Source of the DNA: Hyalangium versicolor
GTDB lineage: Bacteria > Myxococcota > Myxococcia > Myxococcales > Myxococcaceae
Direction of reading: 5' to 3'
Assembly: GCF_020103695.1 (NCBI RefSeq)
Contig: NZ_JAHXBF010000003.1
Location: forward strand, 1 to 64,000
DNA: 64,000 nt
Below, piece after piece: positions 8,084 to 17,012 of this stretch (position 1 is the stretch's first letter; the number at the start of each line of letters is the position of its first letter). The notes under the pieces were generated by a model. That model was not told the DNA's origin. It made no database searches and worked only from the letters and a program-made list of their open reading frames with translations. The position numbers and the translations under genes are program-made.

Positions 8084-10192
8084 CTACTGCTGCGCCGCCA
8101 CCACCACTGACTCCTGCATCGCGTCAGGCACCGGCTCGTAGGTGGCCAGCCGCAGAGTGGCCATGGCGCGGCCCTGCGTGCGGCCTCGCAGGCTCGTCAC
8201 GTAGCCGAAGAGGCTGGCCATGGGCACCTGCGCGGACACGTTCCGCACCGCCCCATGGCCCTCCATCCCCCGCACACGCCCCCGCCGAGAGGACAGATCC
8301 CCGAGAACGTCCCCGAGGAACTCCTCCGGTGTGGTGACCTCCACGTCCATCACCGGCTCCAGCAACCGCACGCCCGCCTGGCGAGCCGCCTCCTGGAAGG
8401 CCAGCGAGCCCGCCACGGTGAACGCCTGGGGAGTGGAGTCCCGCACGTGCGTGCTCCCATCCACCAGCTTCACCTCCACGTCCACCACCGGGTAGCCCGC
8501 CAGCACGCCCCGCTGCATCGCGCCCGCCACGCCCTTCTCGATGGCGGGGACGAACTCCTTCGGGATGACGCCGTTGCGCGTGTCATCCACGAAGACAAGC
8601 CCCGAGCCCCTCGGCCCAGGCCCCACCTCGAGCACCACATGGGCGTACTGTCCCGGCCCGCCCGTCTGTCGCACGTGGCGGTAGTCCTGGCGGACCTTCT
8701 GGCGCAGCGTCTCGCGGTAGGCCACCTTGGGCTGGCCCACCCGCGCCTCCACGCCGTACTCGGTCCTCAGGCGATCCACCACGATCTCCAGGTGCAGCTC
8801 TCCCATTCCGGATAGCAACTGCTGCCCGCTCTCCGCGTCCACCTCCACGTGCAGCGAGGGATCCTCCGCCGCCAACCTCGCCAGTCCCTCCTCCATCTTC
8901 TGCTGGTCCCCCCGAGTGCGCGCCTCCACCGCGAGCTGGATGACCGGCTCGGGGAAGTGCACGGACTCCAGCACCACCGGAGCCTCCAGCGAGCTCAGCG
9001 TGTCGCCGGTGCGCACCCCGCGCAGGTTCAGCGCCGCGCAGATGTCGCCGGCATGCACCTCGTCCACCTCCTCGCGCTTGTTGGCATGCATGAACATGAG
9101 CCTTCCCACGCGCTCGCGGCGCTGCTGACGGGTGTTGAGCACGGCCATGCCTGTGCGCAGCGTTCCCGAGTAGACGCGCAGGAAGGCAATGCTCCCCACC
9201 GCCTTGTCGTGCATGAGCTTGAAGACGAGCGCGCTCACGGGTTCCTCATCCCTCGCCGGACGGGTGACCTTTACCTGGGTATCCGGCGTCACGCCCTCGA
9301 CCGCCGGAAGATCCGACGGAGCGGGCAGGTAGTTGACCACTGCATCCAACAGCATCTGCACACCCTTCTTCTTGAAGGCCGCCCCCACGAGCACCGGCAC
9401 CAACTGCCGCTGCACGGTGCCCGTGCGGAGCGCACGCTCCAACTCCTCCTCCGTGATCTCCGCCACCCGTCCCTCCACGTACTTGCCCATCACCGTGCCA
9501 TCCACGTCCGCACACGCCTCGATGAGCCGCAGGCGCAGGGCCTCCGCCTCGGCGCGCAGCGGCTCGGGGATCTCCCTCGCCTCGGAGGGCTCTCCCGACG
9601 CCTCGTCGAAGAAGAAGGCCTTCATGCGCACCACGTCCACGAGCCCGCGGAACTCCGTTCCCGCTCCGATGGGCAACTGCACCGGCACGGGGTTGGTGCC
9701 CAGCCGCTGGCGGATGGACTGCACGCTCATGGCGAAATCCGCGCCCACCTTGTCCATCTTGTTCAGGAAGGCGATGCGGGGCACACCGTGCCGGTTGGCC
9801 TGGTGCCACACCGTCTCCGACTGGGGCTCCACGCCCTGGCTGGCGTCGAACACCGCCACCGCGCCGTCCAGGACGCGCAGCGAGCGCTCCACCTCGATGG
9901 TGAAGTCCACGTGCCCGGGCGTGTCCAGGATGTTGATGCGGTGAGCGGTGCCCGCGAAGGGCCCGCGCATCGGCTTCCAGAGGGCGGTGGTGGCCGCCGA
10001 GGTGATGGTGATGCCGCGCTGCTTCTCCTGCACCATCCAGTCCATCTCGGTGGAGCCCGTGTGCACCTCGCCCATGGCGTGAATGCGCCCGGTGAAGAAG
10101 AGGATCCGCTCGGTGAGCGTCGTCTTGCCCGCGTCGATGTGGGCCATGATGCCGATGTTGCGGTAGCGCTCGATACGTGTCGTGCGAGACAT
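8084..10192 (-). CDS. fusA: Elongation factor G
   Basis: The 702-residue protein is a translational GTPase that drives ribosome translocation. It shows all the G motifs: AHIDAGKTT (17-25), [10 protein letters not shown] in switch I, DTPGHVD (G3) and NKMDK (G4), followed by the normal EF-G domains II-V at full length. ATG 10192 is chosen over an upstream frame start because [15 protein letters not shown] is the standard EF-G N-terminus and GGGATG lies just upstream. It is not in a str operon: no ribosomal protein or tuf gene is adjacent, so it may be a second EF-G paralogue of the kind several myxobacteria carry. A perfect TTGACA promoter lies about 350 bases upstream, and the leader between contains a short ORF and several hairpins (listed separately), which suggests regulated expression. 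Confidence 0.93.
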   Translation of the reverse strand: MSRTTRIERYRNIGIMAHIDAGKTTLTERILFFTGRIHAMGEVHTGSTEMDWMVQEKQRGITITSAATTALWKPMRGPFAGTAHRINILDTPGHVDFTIEVERSLRVLDGAVAVFDASQGVEPQSETVWHQANRHGVPRIAFLNKMDKVGADFAMSVQSIRQRLGTNPVPVQLPIGAGTEFRGLVDVVRMKAFFFDEASGEPSEAREIPEPLRAEAEALRLRLIEACADVDGTVMGKYVEGRVAEITEEELERALRTGTVQRQLVPVLVGAAFKKKGVQMLLDAVVNYLPAPSDLPAVEGVTPDTQVKVTRPARDEEPVSALVFKLMHDKAVGSIAFLRVYSGTLRTGMAVLNTRQQRRERVGRLMFMHANKREEVDEVHAGDICAALNLRGVRTGDTLSSLEAPVVLESVHFPEPVIQLAVEARTRGDQQKMEEGLARLAAEDPSLHVEVDAESGQQLLSGMGELHLEIVVDRLRTEYGVEARVGQPKVAYRETLRQKVRQDYRHVRQTGGPGQYAHVVLEVGPGPRGSGLVFVDDTRNGVIPKEFVPAIEKGVAGAMQRGVLAGYPVVDVEVKLVDGSTHVRDSTPQAFTVAGSLAFQEAARQAGVRLLEPVMDVEVTTPEEFLGDVLGDLSSRRGRVRGMEGHGAVRNVSAQVPMASLFGYVTSLRGRTQGRAMATLRLATYEPVPDAMQESVVVAAQQ

Positions 10193-10211
10193 AAAAACAT
10201 CCCATTCCCGC

Positions 10212-10227
10212 CGGGTGAAACCACCCG
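10212..10227 (-). promoter_or_regulatory. Hairpin abutting the fusA ribosome-binding site
   Basis: On the minus strand CGGGTG and CACCCG form a 6-bp stem with a four-base GTTT loop. It ends a few bases before the GGGAATGGGATG stretch that precedes the fusA ATG. Such a position could affect ribosome loading. This is inferred from sequence only. Confidence 0.45.
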
Positions 10228-10346
10228 CGGGTCGAAAGACAGACACTGGTTGAAGAGGAATTGGCCCGCGGCCCGTCGAGCGGACACACGCATGCCCGGG
10301 AGCAGCCCTCAGAGGGCGCTCAGGTCAGCGTGAGGACACACGAAGG

Positions 10347-10422
10347 CCGAGGTTGATCCGAGGCGGAACCGAGTCCTCTCGGCACACGGGAACCAGTACA
10401 CCCGCGAGCCAGGGGACCTCGG
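10347..10422 (-). promoter_or_regulatory. Mutually exclusive pairing elements in the fusA leader
   Basis: The plus strand carries CCTCGG at 10417-10422, CCGAG/CTCGG at 10369-10373 and 10378-10382 (a compact stem with a TCCT loop), and CCGAGG twice, at 10358-10363 and 10347-10352. In the minus-strand transcript the first element could pair with either of the last two, or the middle hairpin could form alone. This layout, just after the leader ORF stop, resembles attenuators. No clear terminator T run follows, so a translational switch is as likely as a transcriptional one. Confidence 0.35.
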
Positions 10423-10431
10423 TCCGCCTGA

Positions 10432-10536
10432 TCAAATGTCGAGCAGCACCTTGTTGCGGGAAGCCAGATGCACGTCCGCCATCGGCGCGAGTACGCGCAC
10501 GAACGGCACACCCAGAATGGTGGAGACGGGCCTCAT
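10432..10536 (-). CDS. Putative 34-residue leader peptide upstream of fusA
   Basis: A short minus-strand ORF runs from ATG 10536 to the TGA at 10432-10434, 34 residues starting MRPVSTILGV and ending in KVLLDI. About four fifths of its third codon positions are G or C (28 of 34), as in real genes here, and it lies between a good promoter and fusA. The predicted transcription start is only a few bases before the ATG, so the message could be nearly leaderless; no Shine-Dalgarno site is visible. The peptide has no signal sequence. By analogy with leader peptides ahead of the EF-G-like tet(M) gene it could sense ribosome stalling, but that is inference. It may also be a chance ORF. Confidence 0.45.
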   Translation of the reverse strand: MRPVSTILGVPFVRVLAPMADVHLASRNKVLLDI

Positions 10537-10546
10537 GACGGGCCCA

Positions 10547-10574
10547 TATTTAAGGCAGAGGCGCCCGTTGTCAA
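10547..10574 (-). promoter_or_regulatory. Sigma-70-like promoter for the fusA leader
   Basis: On the minus strand a perfect TTGACA (10574-10569) is followed after 16 bases by TAAATA (10552-10547), within an A/T-rich patch that stands out in this GC-rich sequence. Transcription would start near 10540, giving a leader of about 350 bases before the fusA ATG. Confidence 0.65.
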
Positions 10575-10908
10575 CCGGTGTCTGTCTTTACCCGTTGCCT
10601 CAGGGCGAGCAGGCGCAGTCCCCGGAGCGCTCCCCTGCACGGACGGATCGACACCCAGGGCCACCTGAACGGCGCGTAGAAGGGAAGCTGCTACTCGTGG
10701 GGCTTGCGTTGGAAGGGGGCCGTGCCGGGAAGGTCACGGTGCCTCCGAGCGGGGGGACACCCAGGCTCCCTCCCGGCTGGCCAGGGACATGGGGTGAACC
10801 CAGGTAGAAGGTGCAGAACCTTCTGGAATCGGGCCCCAGGGTGCTAGGGTCCTGGACTCTCGCGAGGTCAGAGTCCTGGACAAGGCTACACTCGACAAGC
10901 TTCTCACG

Positions 10909-11949
10909 GTGGGCGTGCAGAACGGCGCCTCGGATATCCACTTTCGCCCCGGTGATCCGCCGATCTACCGCGTCAACGGTGTGCTGCGTCCGCTTCGCAT
11001 GGACAAGTTGGCGCCCGAGCACACGCGGGAGGTGGCCCTCCACCTCATTCACGAGCCGAACGTGAAGAATCAGATCGACAGCCTTCAAGAGCATGACGGC
11101 TCGTACGGCCTGGTCGGCGTGGCGCGCTTCCGCGTCAACATCTACCGGCAGCGAGGCACGCTCGCGGTCATCCTCCGCATCATCCCGGCGAATGTGCCCA
11201 CCATGGAGGGGCTCGGGCTGCCGGAGGTCCTCAAGACGATTGCCAGCCAGGACCGCGGTCTGGTGCTCGTGACGGGGGCCACGGGCTCGGGCAAGAGCTC
11301 CACGTTGGCGGCGATGATCAACCACATCAACCACAACGAGAGCCTGCACATCCTCACCATCGAGGATCCCATCGAGTTCATCTACAAGAACGTCAAGTCC
11401 TCCATCTCCCAGCGAGAGATCGGCCCGGACACCAGCAGCTTCGCCATGGCGCTGCGCGCGGCACTCCGGCAGGACCCGGACGTCATCCTCGTGGGCGAGA
11501 TGCGCGACACGGAGACGATCGACATCGCCCTCAAGGCCTCCGAGACGGGCCACCTGGTGCTCTCCACGGTGCACACGACGGACGCCTCGCGCACCATCAA
11601 CCGTCTGGTCTCCGTGTTCAACGCGGAGGAGCAGACGATGGTGCGCATGCGTCTGGCCGACAGCCTCAAGGCCACCGTCTCCCAGCGCCTGCTGCCTCGC
11701 GGGGACAACAAGGGCCGCGCGGTGGCGCTGGAGATCATGGTCCAGACGAAGACCGTCCAGGAGTACATCCGCGAGGACCGCGCCAACGAGCTCAAGGACG
11801 TCATCGAGAAGGGCCGCGACACCTACGGCATGCAGTCCTTCGATCAGCACCTGAGCCAGCTGTACCGCGGCGGCATCATCACCCTGGAGACGGCGCAGGG
11901 CGCGGCCACCAACCCCGCCGACTTCGCGCGCGCTCTCGAGTTCGAGTGA
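10909..11949 (+). CDS. pilT: PilT-type pilus retraction ATPase
   Basis: This is a GspE/PilT secretion ATPase: G-A-S-D-I-H at the N-terminus, Walker A GATGSGKSS, the Asp box and Walker B region (R-Q-D-P-D-V-I-L-V-G-E-M-R-D) and the His box T-G-H-L-V-L-S-T-V-H-T-T. PilT hexamers sit on the cytoplasmic face of the type IV pilus and depolymerise pilin to retract it. In myxobacteria this powers S-motility. Starting at GTG 10909 leaves only five residues before GASD, whereas PilT proteins usually have about 12-16. The in-frame sequence upstream reads DKATLDKLLTV and has no ATG; a CTG at 10876 preceded by GAGGT is a likely true start. No other pilus genes are nearby, so it could be a PilT paralogue. 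Confidence 0.88.
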   Translation: MGVQNGASDIHFRPGDPPIYRVNGVLRPLRMDKLAPEHTREVALHLIHEPNVKNQIDSLQEHDGSYGLVGVARFRVNIYRQRGTLAVILRIIPANVPTMEGLGLPEVLKTIASQDRGLVLVTGATGSGKSSTLAAMINHINHNESLHILTIEDPIEFIYKNVKSSISQREIGPDTSSFAMALRAALRQDPDVILVGEMRDTETIDIALKASETGHLVLSTVHTTDASRTINRLVSVFNAEEQTMVRMRLADSLKATVSQRLLPRGDNKGRAVALEIMVQTKTVQEYIREDRANELKDVIEKGRDTYGMQSFDQHLSQLYRGGIITLETAQGAATNPADFARALEFE

Positions 11950-11962
11950 GCGGCTCGGACGC

Positions 11963-12020
11963 AGTGGTCATGTGAAGTCCGGCGGAAGTGGTCATTTCGG
12001 ATGGCCACTCCGGCGGGGGA
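11963..12020. mobile_element. Possible relic of an IS21-like terminal region
   Basis: The short stretch after pilT contains AGTGGTCAT twice as a direct repeat, about 25 bases apart, plus GGCCACT in the opposite sense, each next to CCGGCGG. Repeated GTGGTCA blocks at the termini are typical of IS21-family elements. No transposase is present, so at most one end remains. Weak call. Confidence 0.3.
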
Positions 12021-12029
12021 CAGTGCGTG

Positions 12030-12050
12030 GTGCCAGCGCGTTGCTGGCAC
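12030..12050. terminator. Hairpin downstream of pilT
   Basis: GTGCCAGC and GCTGGCAC form a perfect 8-bp stem with a five-base loop, about 80 bases after the pilT stop and before the ribosome site of the next gene. It may end the pilT transcript. No T run follows. Confidence 0.5.
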
Positions 12051-12075
12051 ACAGCCCCCCGCGGAGAACCCAGAG

Positions 12076-12825
12076 ATGGCCACGGCGCCAGGTGGACCGG
12101 ACTGCACCCTCGTTGAGCTTCGGCAGTACACGCTGCATCCAAGACAGCGGGACACGCTCATCGAGCTGTTCGATCGCGAGTTCGTCGAGAGCCAGGAGGC
12201 CTTGGGGATGCGGATCCTGGGGCAGTTCCGGGATCTCGACAGGCCGGATCGCTTCGTCTGGCTGAGAGGCTTCCCCCAGAGGGCGGAGCGGGCTCGCGCG
12301 CTCGCGGCCTTCTACGGCGGTCCCGTCTGGAAAAGGCATCGCGAGGCCGCCAACGCCACCATGGTGGACTCGACGAACGTCCTGCAGCTCGCGCCCACCC
12401 GGCTCGGCTCTGGCTTCGAGCGGCACCTGGTTGCGCGGCCCCCCGTGGGCGCCACTGAGATTTCTCAGGGGGAGATCGTCGCCACGGTGTACTCGCTCGA
12501 GTCGGCTGTGGACGATGGGGTGCTCCGCTTCTTCGAGCAGGAGCTGAAGCCCGCAGTGGAGGCGGCGGGCATCCCTGTCATGGCTCACTTCAAGACGGAG
12601 GCGAGCGCCAACGACTTTCCAGCCCTGCCAGTGAGGGAAGGGGAGAACGTTCTGGTCTGGTTCTCGGCGTTGCTCCCGCTTGGTGCCTATCGTGAGCGTC
12701 TGGCTCGCTTGAAGGACTCTCGGGCCTGGAGTGAGCAGATCGAGCCGGCATTGAAGCGCTGGCTGAAGTCCTCGCCTGAGATCCTGAGACTCTCGCCCAC
12801 GGCTCGATCAAGCCTGCGGGCCTGA
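12076..12825 (+). CDS. NIPSNAP family protein
   Basis: The product starts with the NIPSNAP signature: V-E-L-R-Q-Y-T-L-H-P, then R-D-T-L-I-E-L-F-D-R-E-F and V-W-L-R-G-F. NIPSNAP domains adopt a ferredoxin-like dimeric fold, and their biochemical role in bacteria is poorly known. A second, more divergent half (residues about 125-235) may be another copy of the fold. I choose ATG 12076 (249 residues) because GGAG stands nine bases upstream; the frame is open from 12001, where the extra residues look unlike the family. It converges on the LysR gene with only 14 bases between stops. Confidence 0.75.
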   Translation: MATAPGGPDCTLVELRQYTLHPRQRDTLIELFDREFVESQEALGMRILGQFRDLDRPDRFVWLRGFPQRAERARALAAFYGGPVWKRHREAANATMVDSTNVLQLAPTRLGSGFERHLVARPPVGATEISQGEIVATVYSLESAVDDGVLRFFEQELKPAVEAAGIPVMAHFKTEASANDFPALPVREGENVLVWFSALLPLGAYRERLARLKDSRAWSEQIEPALKRWLKSSPEILRLSPTARSSLRA

Positions 12826-12839
12826 GTTCGCTTCCAGGC

Positions 12840-13724
12840 CTACGCTGGGAGCGCCTTTGCCTGCTCCCGCACCTCCGCCGCGAACAGCTCCGCTGCGGGC
12901 GGGCGGGGGGCTCCCTTGCGCCAGAGCAGTGCAGCGAGCTCCGAGCGCGGAGTGGGGGAGAGCCGCTTCACCACCAACTTTTCGGCCTCGGAGAGGCGCG
13001 GCTCGGGGAGCACGGTGACGGCGAGGCCCGCTCGCACGATGGCCAGCACGGTGGCCACCGCGTTCGATTCGAGCGCAACGGGGGGCGCGATCCGCGTCGC
13101 GGCGAACCATGCATCGATTCGCGTGCGCACGCGCAGACCTGGGGAGAGCAGCGCGAAGGGCTCGTTCGCCAGCTGCTTTGCTCCCACGGACTCCATGCTC
13201 GCCAGCGCATGCCCCCGCGCGACCACGAGCCCCAGCTTGCTGTCGAAGACAGGCTCCGCGTCGAGGTCCGGAAGGCGGGCGGGCGCGTAGGCCAGCCCCA
13301 CATCCAGCTTGCCGTCCGCCAGCCGCCGCTCCACCCGGCGCACGAGTGCCTCCTCAGCGCTCAGCTCCAGCCCCGGGTGCCTGCGCAGCACGGCCGCGAG
13401 CGCGGGCACCACGACGCCTCGCATGCTCGGGGGGTAGCCCACTCGCAGCGTTCCCGTGGTCAGCCCCCGCAGCGCTCCCACCGCCACCTTCCCGGCATCC
13501 ACGTCCTCCAGCGCGCGTGAGGCGTAGGTGCGGAACAGCTCTCCCGCCTGGGTCAGCCGCACGCCGCTCCGCGCACGCTCGAAGAGCGGCGTCCCCAGTT
13601 CCTCTTCGAGCTGGCGGATCTGCTGCGACAACGTGGGTTGGGAGACGTGGACGCGTCGGGCCGCGCGGCCGAAGTGCAGCACCTCGGCGACGGCGGAGAA
13701 GTAGCGCAGGTGGCGGAGCTCCAT
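12840..13724 (-). CDS. LysR-family transcriptional regulator
   Basis: The 294-residue protein has the LysR layout: an N-terminal winged helix-turn-helix ([20 protein letters not shown], then [17 protein letters not shown]) and a C-terminal periplasmic-binding-like effector domain of about 200 residues. ATG 13724 follows GGGGGA; the longer frame to 13757 is unlikely. It is divergent from the ThDP enzyme gene, with about 100 bases between starts. That is the classical arrangement in which the regulator controls both itself and the neighbouring operon, probably in response to a substrate or product of the ThDP enzyme and aldehyde dehydrogenase. The effector is unknown. Confidence 0.9.
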   Translation of the reverse strand: MELRHLRYFSAVAEVLHFGRAARRVHVSQPTLSQQIRQLEEELGTPLFERARSGVRLTQAGELFRTYASRALEDVDAGKVAVGALRGLTTGTLRVGYPPSMRGVVVPALAAVLRRHPGLELSAEEALVRRVERRLADGKLDVGLAYAPARLPDLDAEPVFDSKLGLVVARGHALASMESVGAKQLANEPFALLSPGLRVRTRIDAWFAATRIAPPVALESNAVATVLAIVRAGLAVTVLPEPRLSEAEKLVVKRLSPTPRSELAALLWRKGAPRPPAAELFAAEVREQAKALPA

Positions 13725-13733
13725 TCCCCCATC

Positions 13734-13781
13734 ATAGATGGTGCCTATCGACCCCATGGAAACAAACGATTAGACGAATCG
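13734..13781. promoter_or_regulatory. Candidate LysR binding sites in the divergent promoter
   Basis: ATAG-N7-CTAT at 13734-13748 fits the T-N11-A LysR box. A second dyad, CGATT-N5-AATCG, lies at 13767-13781. Both sit between the start codons of the regulator (13724) and the ThDP enzyme (13827), where LysR proteins normally bind a recognition site and an activation site. The assignment rests on position and symmetry. Confidence 0.5.
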
Positions 13782-13826
13782 AGCCCGGCGCGTAGATTTC
13801 CCCTCGTCCACGAGGAGAGACACCCC

Positions 13827-15464
13827 ATGAAAGCATCGGATCTGTTCGTCAAAGCGCTTGAAGCAGAAGGCGTGCGCTACGTCTTCGGGCTTCCCGGCGA
13901 GGAGAACCTGGATCTCCTCGAGTCCATGCGCGCCGCGGGCATGCGCCTGGTCGTCACCCGCCACGAGCAGGCCGCGGGCTTCATGGCTGCCACGTGGGGC
14001 AGGCTCACCGGACGCGCCGGCGTATGCCTGTCGACGCTGGGGCCAGGCGCCACCAACCTCGTCACTGCCGCGGCGTACGCGCAGCTCGGTGGCATGCCCA
14101 TGGTCATGCTCACCGGTCAGAAGCCCATCAAGGTCAGCAAGCAGGGCCACTTCCAGATCGTCGATGTCGTCGGGATGATGCGGCCGCTCACCAAGTCCAC
14201 CCGCACGCTCGTCTCCGCGGAGCACGTCCCATCGGCGGTGCGCGAGGCACTCCGTCGCGCGGAGGAAGAGCGCCCCGGTGCCACGCACATCGAATTGCCC
14301 GAGGACGTGGCTCGTGAGTTCACCGAAGCCGCACCGCTCGCGCCCATCGTCTCCCGCCGTCCCGTGGCCGATGAGGGCTCCATCGCGCAGGCGGTCGAGG
14401 CCATCGCGTCCGCCCGCCGTCCGCTGCTCATGATCGGCGCGGGCGCCAACCGCAAGCTCACCTCGGAGATGCTTCGCGTCTTCGTGGACCGTGTGGGGAT
14501 GCCCTTCTTCAGCACCCAGATGGGCAAGGGCGTTGTGGACGAGACGCACCCGCTCTGGATGGGCACGGCTGCTCTCTCGGATGGGGACTTCGTCCACCGC
14601 GCCATCGAGGCCTCGGACTGCATCGTCAATGTGGGCCATGACGTCATTGAGAAGCCTCCCTTCGTCATGCGTGACGCCCGCCGCACCGTGGTCCACTTGA
14701 ACTTCTCTTCCGCCGAGGTGGACCCCGTGTACTTCCCGCAGGTGCAGGTGACGGGCGACATCGCCAACGCCGTGTGGCGCATCGCGGAGGGGGTAGGCCC
14801 TCGTGCCCACTGGGACTTCGCGCCCTTCGAGCGGGCTCGCGCGGGGCTCGATGCGCAGCTCGCGCGGGGCACGGATGACAACCGGTTCCCCATCTACCCC
14901 GCACGGCTCGTCGCCGAGGTGCGGCGCGTCATGCCGGATGACGGGATCGTGTGCCTCGACAACGGCATGTACAAGCTCTGGTTCGCTCGCTACTACCGCT
15001 GCCGGCGGCCCAACACGTTGCTGCTCGACAACGCGCTCGCGACAATGGGGGCCGGGCTCCCCTCCGCCATCGCGGCCAAGATGGTCTACCCTCGCCGCAA
15101 GGTGCTTGCGGTCTGTGGCGACGGTGGATTCATGATGAACTCGCAGGAACTCGAGACGGCGGTTCGCCTGAAGCTGGACCTGACGGTGGTCGTGGTGCGC
15201 GATGATGGGTACGGGATGATTCGCTGGAAACAGGGGGAGATGGGACTCCCGGACTTCGGCATGGAGTTGGGCAACCCGGACTTCGTTCGCTATGCGGAGG
15301 CCTATGGCGCACGCGGGCACCGCCCCACGAGCGCCACGGAGTTCGGCGCCACGCTCACGCGCTGCCTGGAGTCCGGTGGAGTGCACGTCATCGACCTGCC
15401 CATCGACTATTCGGACAACACGCGCGCGCTCGGAGCGGGGCCCGAGGAAGGCGCCGCTCGTTGA
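13827..15464 (+). CDS. ThDP-dependent enzyme, acetolactate synthase-like
   Basis: The 545-residue protein has the three-domain fold of thiamine diphosphate enzymes: the PYR domain with the activating Glu in RHEQAAGFMA (about residue 47) and G-P-G-A-T-N, a central Rossmann-like domain, and the PP domain with GDGGF near 430. The usual Asn-Asn at the end of the GDG motif is replaced by Asp-Asp (D-D-G-Y-G-M near 458), a variant that can still bind the metal. It resembles acetolactate synthase large subunits, but no regulatory subunit gene is adjacent, so a catabolic or unrelated carboligase or decarboxylase is equally possible. GAGGAG precedes ATG 13827; the frame upstream (to 13638) overlaps the LysR gene and is not used. 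It forms an operon with the aldehyde dehydrogenase 33 bases downstream. Confidence 0.82.
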   Translation: MKASDLFVKALEAEGVRYVFGLPGEENLDLLESMRAAGMRLVVTRHEQAAGFMAATWGRLTGRAGVCLSTLGPGATNLVTAAAYAQLGGMPMVMLTGQKPIKVSKQGHFQIVDVVGMMRPLTKSTRTLVSAEHVPSAVREALRRAEEERPGATHIELPEDVAREFTEAAPLAPIVSRRPVADEGSIAQAVEAIASARRPLLMIGAGANRKLTSEMLRVFVDRVGMPFFSTQMGKGVVDETHPLWMGTAALSDGDFVHRAIEASDCIVNVGHDVIEKPPFVMRDARRTVVHLNFSSAEVDPVYFPQVQVTGDIANAVWRIAEGVGPRAHWDFAPFERARAGLDAQLARGTDDNRFPIYPARLVAEVRRVMPDDGIVCLDNGMYKLWFARYYRCRRPNTLLLDNALATMGAGLPSAIAAKMVYPRRKVLAVCGDGGFMMNSQELETAVRLKLDLTVVVVRDDGYGMIRWKQGEMGLPDFGMELGNPDFVRYAEAYGARGHRPTSATEFGATLTRCLESGGVHVIDLPIDYSDNTRALGAGPEEGAAR

Positions 15465-15497
15465 GGCATGACACTCTGATTGGAAGCGAGGAACACC

Positions 15498-16937
15498 ATG
15501 CTGGCTGAACGCTATCCGTACTACCTGGCCAACCGTCCGCGGCAGCCCAACGCGGAGCTGGCCGTGACCGACAAATACTCCGGAGAGATCGTCACGCGCG
15601 TGGCGCTCGCGGACGCAGCCGCTGTGCAGGAGGCCATCGCTGCCGCGGTGCGCGCGACAGAGCCGATGCGGAAGCTGGCGCCCTATGTCCGGCAGGAGGT
15701 GCTGGAGCACTGCGTCCGCCGCTTCCGGGAGCGGGCCGAGGAATTGGCGCTCGTGCTTTGCAGCGAGGCCGGCAAGCCCATCCGGGATGCGCGCGGCGAA
15801 GTCACCCGTCTGATCGAGACGTTCAAGGCGGCAGCCGAGGAGGCCGTGCGCGGTGGGGGCGAGGTGCTGAACCTGGAGGTGTCGAAGCGGACGGCCGGTT
15901 ACCGGGGCTTCACCCAGCGCGTGCCCGTGGGCCCCTGCTCGTTCATCACGCCCTTCAACTTCCCGCTCAACCTGGTGGCGCACAAGGTGGCGCCCGCTAT
16001 CGCCGCGGGCTGCCCGTTCGTGCTCAAGCCGTCGGATCGCACCCCCGTGAGCGCCATGATCATGGCCGAGGTGCTCGCCGAGACGGCCTTGCCCGAAGGC
16101 GCCTTCTCGGTCATTCCGACGCGCCTCGAGGACGTGGGCCCCTTCATCGAGGATGATCGGCTGAAGCTGCTCTCGTTCACCGGCTCGGAGAAGGTGGGGT
16201 GGGATCTCAAGGCCCGAGCGGGCCGCAAGAAGGTGGTTCTGGAACTGGGCGGCAACGCGGCCTGCGTGGTGGACCAGAACCCGGGGCAGTCCCTGGACTT
16301 CGTCGCGGACCGCATCGCCCTCGGCGCCTTCTTCCAGTCCGGTCAGAGCTGCATCTCCGTCCAGCGCGTGCTCGTGCACGAGTCGGTATACGAAGGATTG
16401 CGAGAGCGCCTGGTGGCACGGGCCAAGGCCCTGCGTGCGGGGAATCCCCGGGACGAGGCCACCACGCTCGGGCCCATGATCGACGAGCCCGCCGCGAAGA
16501 GACTCGAGGGCTGGATCCAGAGTGCCGTGAAGCGCGGGGCGCGCGTACTGACGGGAGGAGGGCGGCGTGGAGCGCTGCTCGAGGCCACAGTGCTGGAGGG
16601 CGTGCCCGCGGACGAGCCGCTGAGCGCGGAGGAGGCGTTCGGGCCGGTCGTGCTGCTGCAGCCTTTCCGCTCGTTCGACGAGGCGCTCCGGGCCGTGAAT
16701 GACGGGCGCTACGGACTGCAGGCGGGAATCTTCACGCAGGATCTGTCCCGGGCGATGCAGGCGTGGGACGAACTGGAAGTGGGAGGCGTCGTCGTCGGCG
16801 ACGTGCCGAGCTTCCGCGTCGACACGATGCCCTATGGTGGAGTGAAGAACTCGGGCCTGGGACGCGAAGGCGTGAAGTACGCCATCGAGGACATGACCGA
16901 GCTCCGGCTGCTCGTGCTGCGCCAGACTTCTGGGTGA
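15498..16937 (+). CDS. NAD(P)-dependent aldehyde dehydrogenase
   Basis: A 479-residue aldehyde dehydrogenase with the family motifs: P-F-N-F-P-L-N-L-V near the cofactor site, K-P-S-D-R-T-P, F-T-G-S-E-K-V-G, the general-base Glu in L-E-L-G-G-N (about 249) and the catalytic Cys in S-G-Q-S-C-I-S (about 284). Family members oxidise aldehydes to acids through a thioester intermediate. Sequence style is close to lactaldehyde or phosphonoacetaldehyde dehydrogenases; the substrate cannot be fixed. ATG 15498 is preferred over 15480 because GAGGA stands just upstream. It is the second gene of the LysR-controlled unit, so it probably oxidises an aldehyde made by, or competing with, the ThDP enzyme. Confidence 0.88.
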   Translation: MLAERYPYYLANRPRQPNAELAVTDKYSGEIVTRVALADAAAVQEAIAAAVRATEPMRKLAPYVRQEVLEHCVRRFRERAEELALVLCSEAGKPIRDARGEVTRLIETFKAAAEEAVRGGGEVLNLEVSKRTAGYRGFTQRVPVGPCSFITPFNFPLNLVAHKVAPAIAAGCPFVLKPSDRTPVSAMIMAEVLAETALPEGAFSVIPTRLEDVGPFIEDDRLKLLSFTGSEKVGWDLKARAGRKKVVLELGGNAACVVDQNPGQSLDFVADRIALGAFFQSGQSCISVQRVLVHESVYEGLRERLVARAKALRAGNPRDEATTLGPMIDEPAAKRLEGWIQSAVKRGARVLTGGGRRGALLEATVLEGVPADEPLSAEEAFGPVVLLQPFRSFDEALRAVNDGRYGLQAGIFTQDLSRAMQAWDELEVGGVVVGDVPSFRVDTMPYGGVKNSGLGREGVKYAIEDMTELRLLVLRQTSG

Positions 16938-17012
16938 GTGTCCTCCGGCACGGCTTGGGGGGTGTACAGGTACCCGGGGAGTAAGTTTCTTTCCTGGGTG
17001 TAGACTTTATCA

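Noticed and set aside
8849..10333. 494-codon plus-strand ORF opposite fusA
   Set aside because: His/Arg-rich shadow of a highly conserved GTPase gene.
10320..10511. 63-codon ORF in another frame of the fusA leader
   Set aside because: Cys/Arg/Trp-rich and lacking a start near the promoter; the 34-codon frame has far better codon use.
13770..16379. 869-codon minus-strand ORF opposite the ThDP and aldehyde dehydrogenase genes
   Set aside because: His/Arg/Gly-rich shadow translation; the plus-strand genes have all catalytic motifs and ribosome sites.
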